NCBI GenBank assembly: GCA_037389465.1
Contig: JAZARR010000266.1
Span: 1,736,001 to 1,800,000, forward strand
Reading direction: 5' to 3'
DNA from: Baylisascaris procyonis
Taxonomy: Eukaryota > Nematoda > Chromadorea > Rhabditida > Ascarididae
Length of the DNA: 64,000 nucleotides
Part shown: positions 1-11,886 of the stretch, one piece after another
Layout: every line of letters starts with the position of its first letter
Position numbering within the stretch: position 1 is the stretch's first letter
Notes under the pieces: generated by a model
What the model was told of the DNA's origin: nothing
Database searches by the model: none
What the model saw: only the letters and a program-made list of their open reading frames with translations
Position numbers and translations under genes: made by a program

Positions 1-464
1 GAGTGAGATATGAAAAGATTGAAATTTAAAAAACCGAATATTGCACTTCTCTGAAGGTAACGCATACCCCTGTAGTCGATGCTGTGATCGTGATATCTGA
101 AACAATAGACGAAGGCTTATGTACCCAGCATTCTCGAACTAGGTGCATCGATCACACTAATCCCGAAGTCATCAAGCTCTGCGTTTGGAAACCGACGGAC
201 CTGTGCTATTCTAACGTTGGTGCCTACCGACAATCTTAGATGGAGCAGCGCAATTCCTGTAAAATCATGGAGGGGATCCACCGCTATGGAGGAATAGGCG
301 ATTACCGTTCAAACGACTTGTGCTCCCTTGTTGTTCCATCTGGTTCTTTTGCAGCAGTGCTGTTAATTCATCTTAGTTTCGGCATCGTCGGCTCTTTCAG
401 ATAGAAAGAAAAATTTTGCCTTTGTACTAAATCGTAATTTATGGGTGAACCTCAATGTTTGCAG
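1..464. other. flank or intron before the first recognised exon
   Basis: All three + frames are broken by stops within the first 60 bases, and no exon with good splice signals was found. The stretch ends in an acceptor (…TGTTTGCAG, 456-464) that opens the exon at 465. It is probably the 3' part of an intron, since the exon at 465 starts in phase 0 without a start codon. Confidence 0.4.
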
Positions 465-586
465 CTTCAAACGGTGATAGAGCCTTCATACAAGGCTTCA
501 CGACATGAGTTGGATGCTCCCGATATGTTGAGGCATATCCTTGCTCAGATGAGGGCAATAAGAGATGAAGATGTCACTTCTACACA
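465..586 (+). CDS. gene A, internal exon (first one visible)
   Basis: This exon is bounded by acceptor TGTTTGCAG and donor GTAAGC. Only the phase-0 frame is open; both other frames hit stops. It encodes about 40 residues, beginning LQTVIEPSYK and including a likely helical stretch DMLRHILAQMRAIRDED. It ends in phase 2, which matches both the cassette exon at 1595 and the exon at 3427. Because it has no start codon, the N-terminal part of the protein must lie upstream of the window. The intron after it (587 to about 1590) is AT-rich and holds no further exon that I can support. I do not recognise the protein family. Confidence 0.6.
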
Positions 587-1594
587 GTAAGCGGTTCTTA
601 TGCTAATTCTACAAGCATTTTTCAGAGCTGATGTCACCAAAGAACATCATATTCCTTTCCAAAAAGTGAACGATGAGGAATTATGGAGTGGATGAATATC
701 CCTTAAAAGAGTTCCTTCCATTCTTTGCATAAGTGAAATCTTCACGAGCACGACTCAGCCCCAGTTTATCGTAGTGAGCAGTGCCGCAACAGATTCTGTA
801 TAGGCTTGCTGTAAACGAATTTTGAATGCTTTCTCTTTTCAAATATTTTATTTACTAAGTGGCATCCATTCGGGGGTTTGTGACCTAAATAGGTGCCGAT
901 ATCCTGAATGTATTGTTGTAGTTAATGATTTGCTACGCTGAGGCAAAGCTTTCTAAATCTTGCCTGAACCATCTCTGAACAGAAACATTTCATTGCGTTT
1001 ATTTGTTAGGTTTATTGGTCACATTCGTGCATTATCACTGTTTATCAAGCTGTTTAGCGTAATTAAAACAAGGAACGTCTCATTTGCATACATTTATAGA
1101 AAGAAGTAAAAGATGACATTAGGCAAACGAAAGAGTTCTACTAGATGAGAGCAAGGTTAAAGGTTGCAGAATCTTCCTGTGGAATGGAGATTTTTTTCAA
1201 AATGTAATCGCATTATTGTAATGAGCCACGGAGGATGAAAAATTCGAGCTGCAGATTTTCTGAAAATTCTCACTGAAACCCCAGAATGTTCTCAACCGTT
1301 GTATTCTTGTCGCTTCAGCGGTAGCAGTGGACAAAATTTGTGTTCGCTCGTTTAGTGTTGCGGTAGATTTACAGGCTATCGGCTAGATTCCACACAAGAG
1401 AGAACGATTTTTGAAGCGAAATCAGTTCGACAATTCCATTCATTATTCCATACAATTTCACACGAAGCGAAATCTTTTATCAGTCATTTTCAGAATCAAA
1501 ATATTAGTAATATGTGTAAATGGAAATAAACACATTCTCCTTCATGATGAATATAAATATTAATGAGTGAACGCTTACGATTTTAAAGAAGCAG

Positions 1595-1759
1595 CAACGA
1601 AGCGTGTACTTCACAAGCATCAACAAGCAATAATCTTGGTGGACGTTCGGGTCCAAATGGTGGCGACTCCAATGGTACACCTCGAAACGATGGTGCTGTG
1701 AACACGTCGATTGCAGTGAAGGCTTACAACTATAATAGTCTTCCCACCGCATCACGCAA
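1595..1759 (+). CDS. gene A, symmetric exon, possible cassette
   Basis: The exon is 165 bases (55 codons), entered and left in phase 2, so including or skipping it keeps the frame open. It encodes a low-complexity Gly/Asn/Ser-rich segment (NNLGGRSGPNGGDSNG) followed by VKAYNYNSLPTASRK. The donor is GTTTGT. Two acceptors six bases apart (AG at 1587-1588 and 1593-1594) keep the same frame and differ by two serine codons. The segment looks like a flexible, unstructured linker. No known domain is seen. The minus-strand open frame across the same bases is a shadow. Confidence 0.55.
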
Positions 1760-3426
1760 GTTTGTCTTCATTCCCCTCGGTTCACTTCCCTGAGAACTAT
1801 GTAGTACAACGTACACAGTGGAAATGACAAGAATGGGGTAACAAAATCTGGAATTTGCATCCATTATTTTACTCGAATTAGGCCAGTTGATGGAAATGAG
1901 GAGAGCCCCGCTTCGGATCTTGCTCACGAACAACTTTTTCAGCACTTCCTTCTATATGTCAATTTTAAGGGGATGGTATTTCTTAATCAAAACTCTGAAA
2001 GACTACAACAATAATGCACACGTTTAAGATGGAAGAAAAGTTGTTTTATGAATTCAATGATGAAAGGACAGCAGGAGTTCCTTTCTCTGAAGATTTATGA
2101 TTTTCTTACCTTCGGAAAAAGTGATCCTTCCGTGGTTTTTCTTATGACGATAAGGGCACGATTTTATTGAAGACATAAAATAAACTCAATGCATATCTCG
2201 AAAATTTGCTCAGAAATGAACTCTAGCGGAATATTATTTGATAGCCTTCTCCAGGATGATTTTTCTGCAAATTTTCCATATTTTCCATTGCATTTTGATA
2301 TCGGGCTTTGAAACTGGTCGTTACATTTGAGTCACTTTATCATCAAAAGTAGGCAGTACCATTGTCATAGAATACAGAAATATTGTTGCCAAGTAGTACT
2401 CGTTGGGAGAAAGTACCTTCCAATGAACTTAGATTAATTCCCTTAGGAAAGTGACGGATATGCCGCCAAACCTGAAATTAATGGGTATTCCGCCCTTCTT
2501 GTCGTATATTTTCAGGAGAGACCATGTCCTGTTTTGCCTCTTCAGCCCATTTGAAATAACTTTATCATCATTTGAAATAGATACAGATGTGGTATTGCGA
2601 GACTGAGTTTTTTCTTAAAGAATGAAAAAGGAATCCGGTCTGGGACTTGGAAATTACTCTCCTCGTGAATAAAACTACGAATTTTCCAGGATTTGCTGAG
2701 AGTTCTTATCACACCTTTATGAATGAATTCCCATCGGGACGTGGGTCTTTCTTACTCCTAGAATTTTGTTGTGACGTCAGTATAAAATTCACTTTTCTCA
2801 GTTTTAAGATCGGAAAGGGAACGTTCATTTAAAAGAATGGATATTTGCTTCAATAGATCTTCTGTGTGTAGGGGTTGTTCGAGGTCCTAAGGTATACTGG
2901 AGATTTACTTGAAGTTCGCCTGGACGTGAACTGACAGAACCCTTCGTCCGATATAAATTCTCTTCCCAAGCAGGAGCTTAAGTAGCTGATATTTAATTAG
3001 CAGTTAACAGTGAACGATTCGTTTCGAACGAAGTATGGAAAACTTCACATTTGCATTTTCACTGCTGAAACCAAAGTGCCACATGAAAACCTTCACATTT
3101 GCATCTTCACACATGAAAACCTCTGTCTTTTTTCCATTGCGTTGTGGGAAAAGAATTCCGAGGGACCCACTCATGTAATAAATAAAAATGCAAATGGTAC
3201 GGCTTTTCGCTTTTCACGGTTCTCGTTTATGCAGAAGAAATAAACTCAAGAAGAGTCCTAACAACCTTCTTATAATAATCATCGTTGGGATCATAAAATA
3301 AAAGTTTCATTTTGGAATCTTGGGAATTGGCATTCGTCAGCCCTCCTCGTTCTATTCCGCTATCTGCTGCAATGATTTTGGTTTAAGTGGACGAAAATTT
3401 GACATGATAACGAAGCGATGTTGCAG

Positions 3427-3581
3427 ATGGGGATCTCAGAAGGCAACAATCACGACTACCGCATCGGGCATCGAGAACAGTTCCACTTGGGAGTTCCGTC
3501 GTCGCGAAGCATCTGCTCGTGCACGATCGCCTGTTAAGAAAATTGCGGCCTATCCTGATCCACCACCCAACTTCATGCTAA
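3427..3581 (+). CDS. gene A, internal exon
   Basis: The acceptor is GATGTTGCAG and the donor GTAAAC; it is entered in phase 2 and left in phase 1. The reading begins WGSQKATITTTASG and continues into a basic stretch FRRREASARARSPVKK and then YPDPPPNF. The RxxS-type motifs and the proline run suggest a disordered, phosphorylatable tail, but that is inference. The join to the exon at 4308 creates an Asn codon and preserves the frame. The upstream intron (1760-3426) contains short direct repeats near 3040-3120 and no convincing coding sequence. Confidence 0.6.
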
Positions 3582-4307
3582 GTAAACGTTATATAACCCA
3601 CATGTTAAGCAATTCGAATTGCAACAGCAGAAATTTTATCCTCTATTTCGATCGATCAAGTGAACAGATATATCTCAATGAAATGTATGATGCTAATCTC
3701 AGGAAAAATTATTTATAACTTGCTATTTTGCAACGGTTCGCATTTTCTATTTATAATTTTTCTGTTCACTTTCCCATGCTTCGAAATTTGAAATGTGTTC
3801 ACGATTGTTTGCCATCTTCCTCGAGCGTAGGAAGTTGATCTCGAATCGCTGAATTCTATGCGCACGTAGATCCTTGTCCATCTATTGTGGACTATCTGAT
3901 CTTAATTGTTTGGCTGTCGGAATTTATGAGGACTTGTTGGGTTTGTGCTGCAACGAAGAAGCATCATTTTTTAACATTTCCTTGGTCGATTCAATGTATT
4001 ACGTGTCACGAGGCCGAAGTGGGGGGTAACGGTCGAAAGTGGGAAACATCGTTGTTGCATTATTTACGACCGATGATGCGAGTACAGTAAAGTCAAGTGC
4101 GTTTCCTGCACTCCTTTCATCCTCATCTCCTTCCTTCCTTCCAAATCTATTTCTTTTTCCATCAGTCGCCAAACAACACAAGGCAATTGAAGGTTTGATG
4201 CGTTCCAAATATCATATTCGCTTATTTTATCACAATGTTCGCGTATTTACAATTAGTCCGAATTGACTGCTAGCACTGGCAACGTTGAACGGAGAATCAT
4301 TTGACAG

Positions 4308-4496
4308 ATAAGGAAATGTCGGTGGAATATGACAAGGATGGTCGCCTTCACTATATTCCGAAAAGTCTATCACGATCAGCCTCATATGACCGCCAAGGAG
4401 AAGGATCGACGGCAGTGACGAGTGGCGAAGGAAGCAGCCTCACAGACGATGACGATGGTATGCTGAAACCTCTACATTCAAGAACCAACAGTACAG
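4308..4496 (+). CDS. gene A, internal exon
   Basis: The acceptor is CATTTGACAG and the donor GTGATT, in and out in phase 1. It encodes KEMSVEYDKDGRLHYIPK, then a Ser/Arg-rich stretch, then an acidic patch (SSLTDDDDG) and LHSRTNSTG. Charge blocks and many serines continue the pattern of the previous exon. The intron that follows (4497-6043) is AT-rich, carries a run of nine or more C residues near 5733-5745, and shows no further exon. Confidence 0.65.
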
Positions 4497-6043
4497 GTGA
4501 TTAATTCGAGGTGGAGCACCTCAACGGCCTGCGAGTGGTGTGCTACGGAGCTCTTCTTTCTTTGCACAATTGCCTGCCTTTCTTTCACTTCTTTGTGAGA
4601 TGACAATTTTTCGCAAATTGTACACCGAATTGCACATTAATAGGGCACATAAAATAATTGACTAATATTATTAAACTGTGAAAACATGCAATGACTAATA
4701 TAAATTCCTTTGTGAGTATTCACAAATCCTTCATTTTACAGAATAGGTTTTCAGAATGTACATTTCATTATATTCTCTTTTAATGAAACTGCATCAAAAC
4801 CTCAAAGCAAAATCGATCATTTATCTGCTTCCTTTTGCACCTATTTGCAACTTTACTGCACAACTTATTAATATTCACTATTTTCTTTGAATGCATTACA
4901 CACTGCATTTCTGCATGATTGTCCACCAGCACATCTTAAACACCATCTCAAAACTAGCTTCTGTCGAAAGCAATTTCGAACTTCTCAGATTGATGCTAAT
5001 CATAAGAGTTTCCACTCTCCGAAGACTTTATACTCTAACATAAAGGAAGTCTAAGTAACATCTCTCTTATTAGAACACTCTTTTTTAATCGTATTGTGTG
5101 AAAAAAGGCTGAAAAATTCACTAATCGTAATTGAAAATTTGAACGGAGAGAAGTTTCTCTAGAATATGTTGTATACTACTATGCTCTCCAACCCAATGAT
5201 TTTCTCCCTAAACAGCTTTCTTTAAGGTTGTGCACAATTTGCGATTCTACTTTAAACTAACATAATGCAAAATATTTTCAAGTTTGGTTTCTTTTGTGAA
5301 GGGGAACGAGTGTGTACCAGAACAATCTGGGATCCTTGCAGCATCCATTATCTTCTTTCTTTCTTTTTTCAGCACTTCATTGCCTGCTAGAGCAGAATAC
5401 TGATAGCGATTGTGTTGCGTTACTTTGAATTTAGCTTTTTACCTCAAGTGAAATGTTCCATGTTAGTAAAGCTGCTCTCGAAATGTTTACAAGGGAGAAT
5501 CTCGCGGAGAAAAGACACTTCTACATTTGCGAGAAAAAGCTCTCTTCTCATCACTTAGCCATCCTTCCAAATAACGCTCCTCTCAATCAGAAACAATAGG
5601 AACATGCGTCCGCTGAAGCCTTCAGGATTTAAAACGCTGGCTTAAAGGCCTCATAGCTGGGTGTCCACAGCTGCGTACAGCTTCACTGAAGCATATTGCT
5701 CTGCAGTGCCAGACCTTGTTGGGAACTAAAATCCCCCCCCCCCTCCCCGGTAGTGTGACCCATCACCCTCTAATAACCCATTCTCATGAAAAACATTGAA
5801 AAACGTTTAACTTCTTTGCTTTCCATTCCGAGGTATTATGCTGTGCTCATTTTATTTGCTGATGAGTTCATTTTCTAGTATTACTCTCTCATATCGTTTC
5901 TATACCATTTCCTCTTGACTGCAACAATCTTCTTGTCCAACCCTTCCCAATTTCTCCAATGTTTCAGAATTTCTGCAAAATCCTTGTAATACCTGCCAGG
6001 GGCTACGGGAATTTTTCACTATTAATGAACATTTTTTAAACAG

Positions 6044-6252
6044 GAACGAATATTCTTTACAAAATCCGTCGCGAGGAATTGGCTCGTGGTGGACAACCAT
6101 CGGTGCGTCTAATGGCGAAAGCATTCGATTCGATCGAAGCTACCGTACCCAAACCACAGAGTGGTTCAAAACGATCGTTATTCGGTATTCGCAAATCGCG
6201 TTCCGTTGAAACTACAGAAACTGGACGCAGCATTGGCTCAGCTGCTAAAAGC
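6044..6252 (+). CDS. gene A, internal exon with the most conserved-looking segment
   Basis: The acceptor is TTTTTTAAACAG and the donor GTACGC; it is entered in phase 1 and left in phase 0. It encodes TNILYKIRREELARGG followed by QPSVRLMAKAFDSIEA, the least low-complexity part of the protein and probably a folded or helical motif. A basic Ser-rich tail (KRSLFGIRKSRSVETTE) follows. If any part of this protein matches a known family, it should be this one. I do not recognise it from memory. Confidence 0.65.
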
Positions 6253-6565
6253 GTACGCTATTTTCAATGCTCGTTGAACATTCAAAATATAATGTTATTG
6301 GCATAGTAACTGCCATCATATTGGCAAACATTCTATGCTGCCAGCGTAGTAGTTACTACATCCCTCCCTGTTGTGGAATCACCAGCTGGTCCATCTCTCG
6401 GTCTTGCCTGTTTCTCCGTCACCGAAATAAAATTTTTGACGTTTATAATATGGGCATAGGGTCGTTCGTTGGTTATTACCAGAGTTCTCATAAATATATG
6501 CAACAGTTTTCCCTGCACGATGAATCTGGATTTCATATATATGTTAGTTTATGGTTTTTTCTCAG

Positions 6566-6713
6566 GTGTTAACACCGGCAGCGCCATCAGCAATGGCCGT
6601 AACTGTTCTGGGACGAAACACGTCGTTGAGCCAAATCGAAGAGCTTATGGGAAGTCAATCGCCGTATGGTGCGACTTTGCCAAGAGGAGGACGCAATCCT
6701 TTCAAAAATATGG
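6566..6713 (+). CDS. gene A, internal exon
   Basis: The acceptor is GTTTTTTCTCAG and the donor GTATGT, both close to consensus. It is entered in phase 0 and left in phase 1. It encodes VLTPAAPSAMAVTVLGRN, then a short helix-like LSQIEELMGSQ, then ATLPRGGRNPFKNM. The join to 7370 makes a Gly codon. The intron before it is 313 bases, the shortest in this gene as seen here. Confidence 0.65.
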
Positions 6714-7369
6714 GTATGTCTGCCGAAGAGAATTGTTTGCATCAACAACATACCACCGTTCCCACACAGAGTTGCTTCCACTGCTAACCATTTCTCGTTA
6801 TACAAAAATAGATACTTTTCTGAGTTTGTGTTATGCGATTCATCTCTATATGAGGTAAAATTCACTTTGTGCAAGAACGATCACAATCGGGACATGAGAC
6901 TACCAACATCCTGCATCGCTTGTGGGTGGACCGCCCAGTCCTTATCCTTCCCATTCCAGTTTTTATTGACTCTCGTGCACTTGCCTTTAGAGGCACATGC
7001 CTTCCGTTGCAGATGCCACGGCGAATCCTCAATTCGTAGAAGTAGAAACGGAAGACGACAATGATTCCACTGTTTCGAAGATGAGGCTGAGAAGGGATGA
7101 AAGAAGGGGTAGAAATCATGACCGTTGGTTGCAATGCTGTGGTTATTGTGTAATGAGACGTCAATAGCTTTTATAAGGAAGTGTGATTCTGATTGATCAC
7201 TGCGTTGTTAATAAGTGGGATGCGATGCAGACGTCCTGCACAGTTGCTTTGATATCAACAGGAAGAAGGCGAAAGCATCTCTCACAACTCTATCAATTAG
7301 TGCTCCAAGTGAGCAGTACGTACGCAATGCGATATAGGTATGCTTGCAATCAACTATGAGAAATTTAAG

Positions 7370-7557
7370 GCACAAAGTTGGTAGAACGTGTGCGACGCAG
7401 TCTTAGTAGATCAAGCACTGGCAGAACTAGTGCTGCACCAACCGATAGTGAGACAGGATCAGTGAAGGGTGGTTCACGGCAGACGCTTAACGATGAGAAC
7501 GTTGCTGAAGCGTCATCATCGAATGGGGCAACTCAGGCTACAACCACATCCACGAAG
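7370..7557 (+). CDS. gene A, internal exon
   Basis: The acceptor is AATTTAAG and the donor GTAATA; it is entered in phase 1 and left in phase 0. It encodes TKLVERVRRSLSRSSTGR followed by a Ser/Thr/Gly/Asn-rich stretch. The RRSLSRS motif resembles a basophilic kinase or 14-3-3 docking site, which is family knowledge and not proof. There are no cysteines and no membrane segments, so a cytoplasmic location is likely. Confidence 0.6.
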
Positions 7558-8073
7558 GTAATAAATCCACTGCACTTCATTTCAGCCTTGTGTCAGTCTT
7601 TGCTCATAACTCTATGGCTACCACGTTCATTTATGAGGTATAGATATTTTTTATACTGAGGGCCTAAGTATATCAGATTTTAATACGTATATTGTTCTAC
7701 CATATATTTACGTATGACATTGCACTTCGATATGATGAAATAAAAACATGGATGTAATTTATTCTCATGGCCTGGTGGCGTTATGAATAAACAAGAGTGT
7801 CAAACTTTTTTTCATTATTCGACAGTCTATTTATCCCTTTGAAATTAGCTGACTGCTAAAAAACATAGGTCTACGAATACAGTTACAAAAGTTGGCGTTT
7901 AAAGCAATTTTTCTATAGCTAATCAAGCCTCTTTCTTATTTTTATGACCTAAAATAGTATAATATTATGAATGAATGAGAAATTTCCATTCGTATTTGCG
8001 ATGTTTTGCTCACTTCGACGAGGAAAACTAAGTTGATTCACATCTTGATTTCAAAAACTATGAAAGTATTCAG

Positions 8074-8205
8074 GTGACATCTGGCGTTGCGCCAACACCC
8101 GTTGTCTCGACGAAACGTACGATGAAGAAGAAGGTGAAGAAAGCTGTTACAACAAATCTAGCGGGCATTGGTGCTAAATCATCAACAACGAAAAGCAAAG
8201 CATAA
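8074..8205 (+). CDS. gene A, terminal exon
   Basis: The acceptor is GAAAGTATTCAG, and the exon is read in phase 0 to a TAA at 8203-8205. It encodes a lysine-rich tail (STKRTMKKKVKKAVTTN) ending STTKSKA. Summed over the eight exons, the coding length is 1308 bases, an exact multiple of three. That supports the whole splice model. The basic end could bind membranes, microtubules or nucleic acid; nothing in the sequence decides between these. Confidence 0.65.
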   Translation: MTSGVAPTPVVSTKRTMKKKVKKAVTTNLAGIGAKSSTTKSKA

Positions 8206-8218
8206 TTTCTACGATGAT

Positions 8219-8224
8219 AATAAA
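8219..8224 (+). promoter_or_regulatory. polyadenylation signal AATAAA of gene A
   Basis: A canonical AATAAA lies 14 bases after the stop codon at 8203-8205, which would give a very short 3' UTR, as is common in nematodes. It supports 8205 as the end of the gene. Confidence 0.5.
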
Positions 8225-11044
8225 TGTCGCCTTTAATTCCCTTCACCTTCGAATGTCAGATGTGTGATCAAATTTTCAAGCGTATCGTATATTTCAAATT
8301 CTTTGCATCTTACAAATTGCACCATCAGCAATCGTAGCTGAGAGCGATGATACAAAACACTTTTTGTTTAATGTTGTTCACTTCTGGCTAAACATGAGAG
8401 GTTAAGAGAGAACGACAATGACTATACCCATTTGCAGAGAACCGATATTACTTATAGTTGAGGGATGGAGAGTTTTTTCGCCTGTAAAGGGGAATATCAT
8501 GGCCCACCTCATATGTACGGGTGATATCTCTATCACTCTTTCGACCAGTTGCGATTATTTCTTTCGTTGGTAATTAGTGCTGAGTTGTAGCCATTACTGG
8601 AGATCTCAATTCAATTACAATAGCGCAATGTGTATTTCCTCTCAAATTTATTCAATTAGCACTCGTCATGCATCCTACGATCTATTTTTAGTTTTATTAT
8701 GGTGGTATTTTTTAATGTTAGCGATTCTTCATTCTGTTATATATGGTGCTTTATTAAATATAATTAATGAAATTATTCTTTTCGTATATTTTCGTTACGG
8801 CTGCTGCTCTATTGCATGTTTGCAGCGCTGTGCTGATTGTTCTCTCATGTTTTATTTGTTTTCTTTTTTGCATAATTTTCCCATTAGCCACCGTTACCAG
8901 ATGATATGCAAAGAATGCATTTTTTTTTTCATCCGGAATCAAATTTTGACGGCAACTTTCAAAAAGAACGAATTGGTTGGATATCCGGTTTATGTTCTTT
9001 ATAATCCCTGTAAATTATCCTTAACATTTCATATCAAGAGGGTCTTACTAAGCTGAGGATATTTCTGCACTCAGCAGCTATATGAATCAATTCCAAGCGG
9101 CGGTACGGATTGATAGCCGAACTTCCAAGATTAAATTTCGTCTCTTCAAGTGGAGAATACTTTGGCTACCAATCAAACTGCCATAAGCAGCGGAAACTTA
9201 TGTAAGAAATGCTCAGTTATATCTGAACATAAGTTAAAGCTGTTAAATATTTGTGCTTTTTCATATACCAAATATTCATTTTTTATAATTTCCATTTCAA
9301 ATATTCGTTTATCTAAACAATTAGGGTTGTATAAATTAGGATTAGCAATGCTTTTAGTTCGTTCGCAATTTTGCTCATTTTTATTGATTTCAGCGCAATG
9401 GTAATATCATTTTTTTTGGACGCATAATCCCTCAAAAATTTCTTTCCCAAATTCACCGTTCTTTTCGTTCAAATTTCAAAGCAAAATATTGTTTGTTATC
9501 GCATAGGTTTTATTCGCATAATTAATTTCGTTTCATGAATTCTATTATTCTTTGATGCATTTTGGTATCGGCTTATGGGCAGATTTTTGCAGCCTCAGCT
9601 TGCCTCAAGGCTGGTCATAATGCTTCATAGGCTTCGATCAATCCTCTGATCAGATGCAAAATTTAGAAGGGAGATCCAGGATTGCTTTCTTCGTCTCGGT
9701 GGGTAATCCGACGTCATTGGTTGGCTAAAGGTGTTCCTATCGGAATTTATGGAAAGATGAGTATCCCTCTCACCTTGTCGTTGATTACCGTCCCTTCGCT
9801 CCGCAATGCTTTCCATGTTCCTTCTGGGTGACAGTTATGACTTTGCTGTATAAGCTAAAGCTGTACGGCAATTTTTTTACAATTCTGAAATAACTGAAGT
9901 CACTTTTTTCCTACTCCCTCTCATGCAGAAAATGATACCGGAATGTTTTTTTTTTGCATTATCGAATGTAGTGAATCGATACCAAAACTCATACATCTGT
10001 CCTGTGTTGATCTACAAAAACTGTGTTAAGCGAATTGCCTTCTAGTAAACATGTTGCTCATGAATATTTTATGAAATAAGTCATAAATTTCTGTTCTCTT
10101 ATTCGCTATTTGTTTTTTATTGGAAATATATTTCTTCTTATTCGTATTTTTCGATTTATTTGGAAAAGGAGCTGGCCATGATGGTGGTAGCACTGTAATT
10201 TTCTACTCGTTGTGCATATTGAAGTCACCTTATCCGCGCGTAGGTGTAGCGCTTCAAAAAATTACACAGATGTGGAAGCTAATAGCACTTATTCTTGCCT
10301 AAAGTTATGTTTCATGCAAACTTTGAGCCTAAATCTCAATCCGGGCGCAAGGTAGATATCGAGCGGGGTGAGAGAACCATTCATAAGATGCGGAAGAGTT
10401 TCGTGGCAACCAGTTTGTTTGGTGTTTGGTGCCGGTGGAAACGATTGGAAATCAACAAGGACTAGTTCAACCAAGTGAGCCTTTGAGTTCATATAATTTG
10501 AGGACAAATAGGTAGGCAGTATTTGTGTATTTATAGATATATCCTTGATCATTCTTTTGGCATAATTTTTAGATATATTGACCAAATATTAGTACGATCT
10601 TTTACGCTCCTTCGGGCCAATAATCATGAACAATTTTTAAAAGGGCGGTGCAAGGTAGTAAAGAGTTTACAAGAATGTTTCTTCGGTTTTGCGATTAGTA
10701 TTAGGTTCCACAATCTGGAAGCACACGTTTTGCAAATTCGATAGCTGAAACAAATCATATGGAAGTCATCAGAATCAACCGCAGAAGGGCAAATTTGCGC
10801 CTCAGAGAGAAACCTTAATTAAAAATTCTTCGTTTCAATAAGCAAAGCAGTAAGCGACTATCACGATAACAACGGCATACATACGAAGCTCTTTGTAGAT
10901 GACCGCGAAACTTATCGCGTTGGCGCATTCATAAAGTGCTTAGACTTATCGTGGTTAAATGCATCCTGTGAAAGGTGTCATTTGCTTCACACCGACTTCC
11001 ATCGTGTTTTCTCACGAGAGGAAGTGAGGGTCTTCTTTCTGTAG
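8225..11044. other. intergenic, no supported gene
   Basis: The block is mostly AT-rich with short spurious open frames. The segment 9620-9830 is clearly richer in GC and has open frames on both strands, with a minus frame ending in SLLNFASDQRIDRSL. It looks like a piece of an interspersed repeat rather than a gene, because no splice sites or conserved motifs frame it. Confidence 0.35.
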
Positions 11045-11132
11045 ATTGTGCTCGTGAGCTTGAAGCTATGATAGATGCTGAAACTCATGTGAGTTTGCAG
11101 TGTTCCACTTTTGCTGACAGCCGCACAAAATT
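11045..11132 (+). CDS. isolated exon candidate
   Basis: The stretch has a near-consensus acceptor (TTCTTTCTGTAG) and donor (GTAAGG), with one open frame that starts in phase 1 and ends in phase 2. It reads CARELEAMIDAETHVSLQ and continues with CSTFADSRTK. An internal GTGAGT at 11090 could serve as an alternative donor. No partner exon of matching phase was found, and the LINE remnant begins about 110 bases further on, so it may be chance or part of the element. Confidence 0.18.
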
Positions 11133-11239
11133 GTAAGGGTGTTCTCCTTACTTAGCAGCACTGAGGCATCATTGCAAGGCCTTCATTACTTGTTCCCGAC
11201 CCGTTTTGGGAGACTGCACTTATGCTTGACCTTTGACTT

Positions 11240-11660
11240 GGTTTCCCTATAGAAAGTTGATAAGGAATGTCCATAAACGCTTCGACCGTGTTGGCGTCAT
11301 ATCAGCTGCATAACACCTCCTTGTTAAAAATTTTTAGGGCCCAACTACTGGAATATAGCAAACCAAAATTTTGTTTGGTTCTTTGCTACAGAATTGTACG
11401 CACTTTTTTCAATCTTGTTTCCCTACAAATCTTTCAGTTCGTCTCACCCGGTTGTCGATACAGGCATCAGTTTCAGCTTGCAAAAAATATTGTGGCATCA
11501 ACAATGTCCTGCACACCTTCGAGTTTCCTTACTCCGCGAGGCTGAGATCTGATTTCTGTGGTTCCCTTATAACCACTACATCTTTCAAACCGCGATTGCG
11601 TCGTTTCGATCTTCACACCATTGCTGCTCCTACATATTGAATATCCATTCGTCCGAGCTG
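11240..11660 (+). mobile_element. CR1-like LINE remnant, reverse-transcriptase 3' end
   Basis: Translated pieces in several frames match the usual C-terminal layout of CR1/jockey-type reverse transcriptases: a RAQLLEYSKP box (the 'ILEYCSPVW' region), then FFNLV, then FKPRLRRFDLHTIAAPTY and ISIRPS. The last two are nearly the same as LDRFDVHAVAALVYQMSIRP in the copy at 27.2-28.2 kb, so the two are paralogous fragments. Frameshifts and stops break the frame, so the copy is dead. The boundaries are approximate. Confidence 0.5.
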
Positions 11661-11886
11661 TTGTTGTTTTGCGGCCGCTGTTGTTCCCTTTTCACTTTAG
11701 TTGTTCCCTTCCGTTGTCTCCACTGCTATTTTTCTTGCTGTGAAATAGTTTTCTGATATTCTTCGTCTCTAAGACAGACGAGACGTCAGAATAATGCGCT
11801 CGGACAAAATAAAATTGCTGAAGCACAAAAAAGCACGCTTTTGAAAATTTAGCACCTGCGGTCGTGTTAGATCAAATATGAGGGCG

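Noticed and set aside
8256..8345. A zinc-finger-like reading (FECQMCDQIFKR … HH) after gene A
   Set aside because: The spacing between the Cys pair and the His pair does not fit a C2H2 finger, and the stretch lies in the 3' region beyond the polyadenylation signal.
8577..9056. 159-residue + open frame
   Set aside because: The composition is that of random AT-rich DNA (Phe/Ile/Leu/Tyr/Cys heavy), and there is no start context, splice site or motif.
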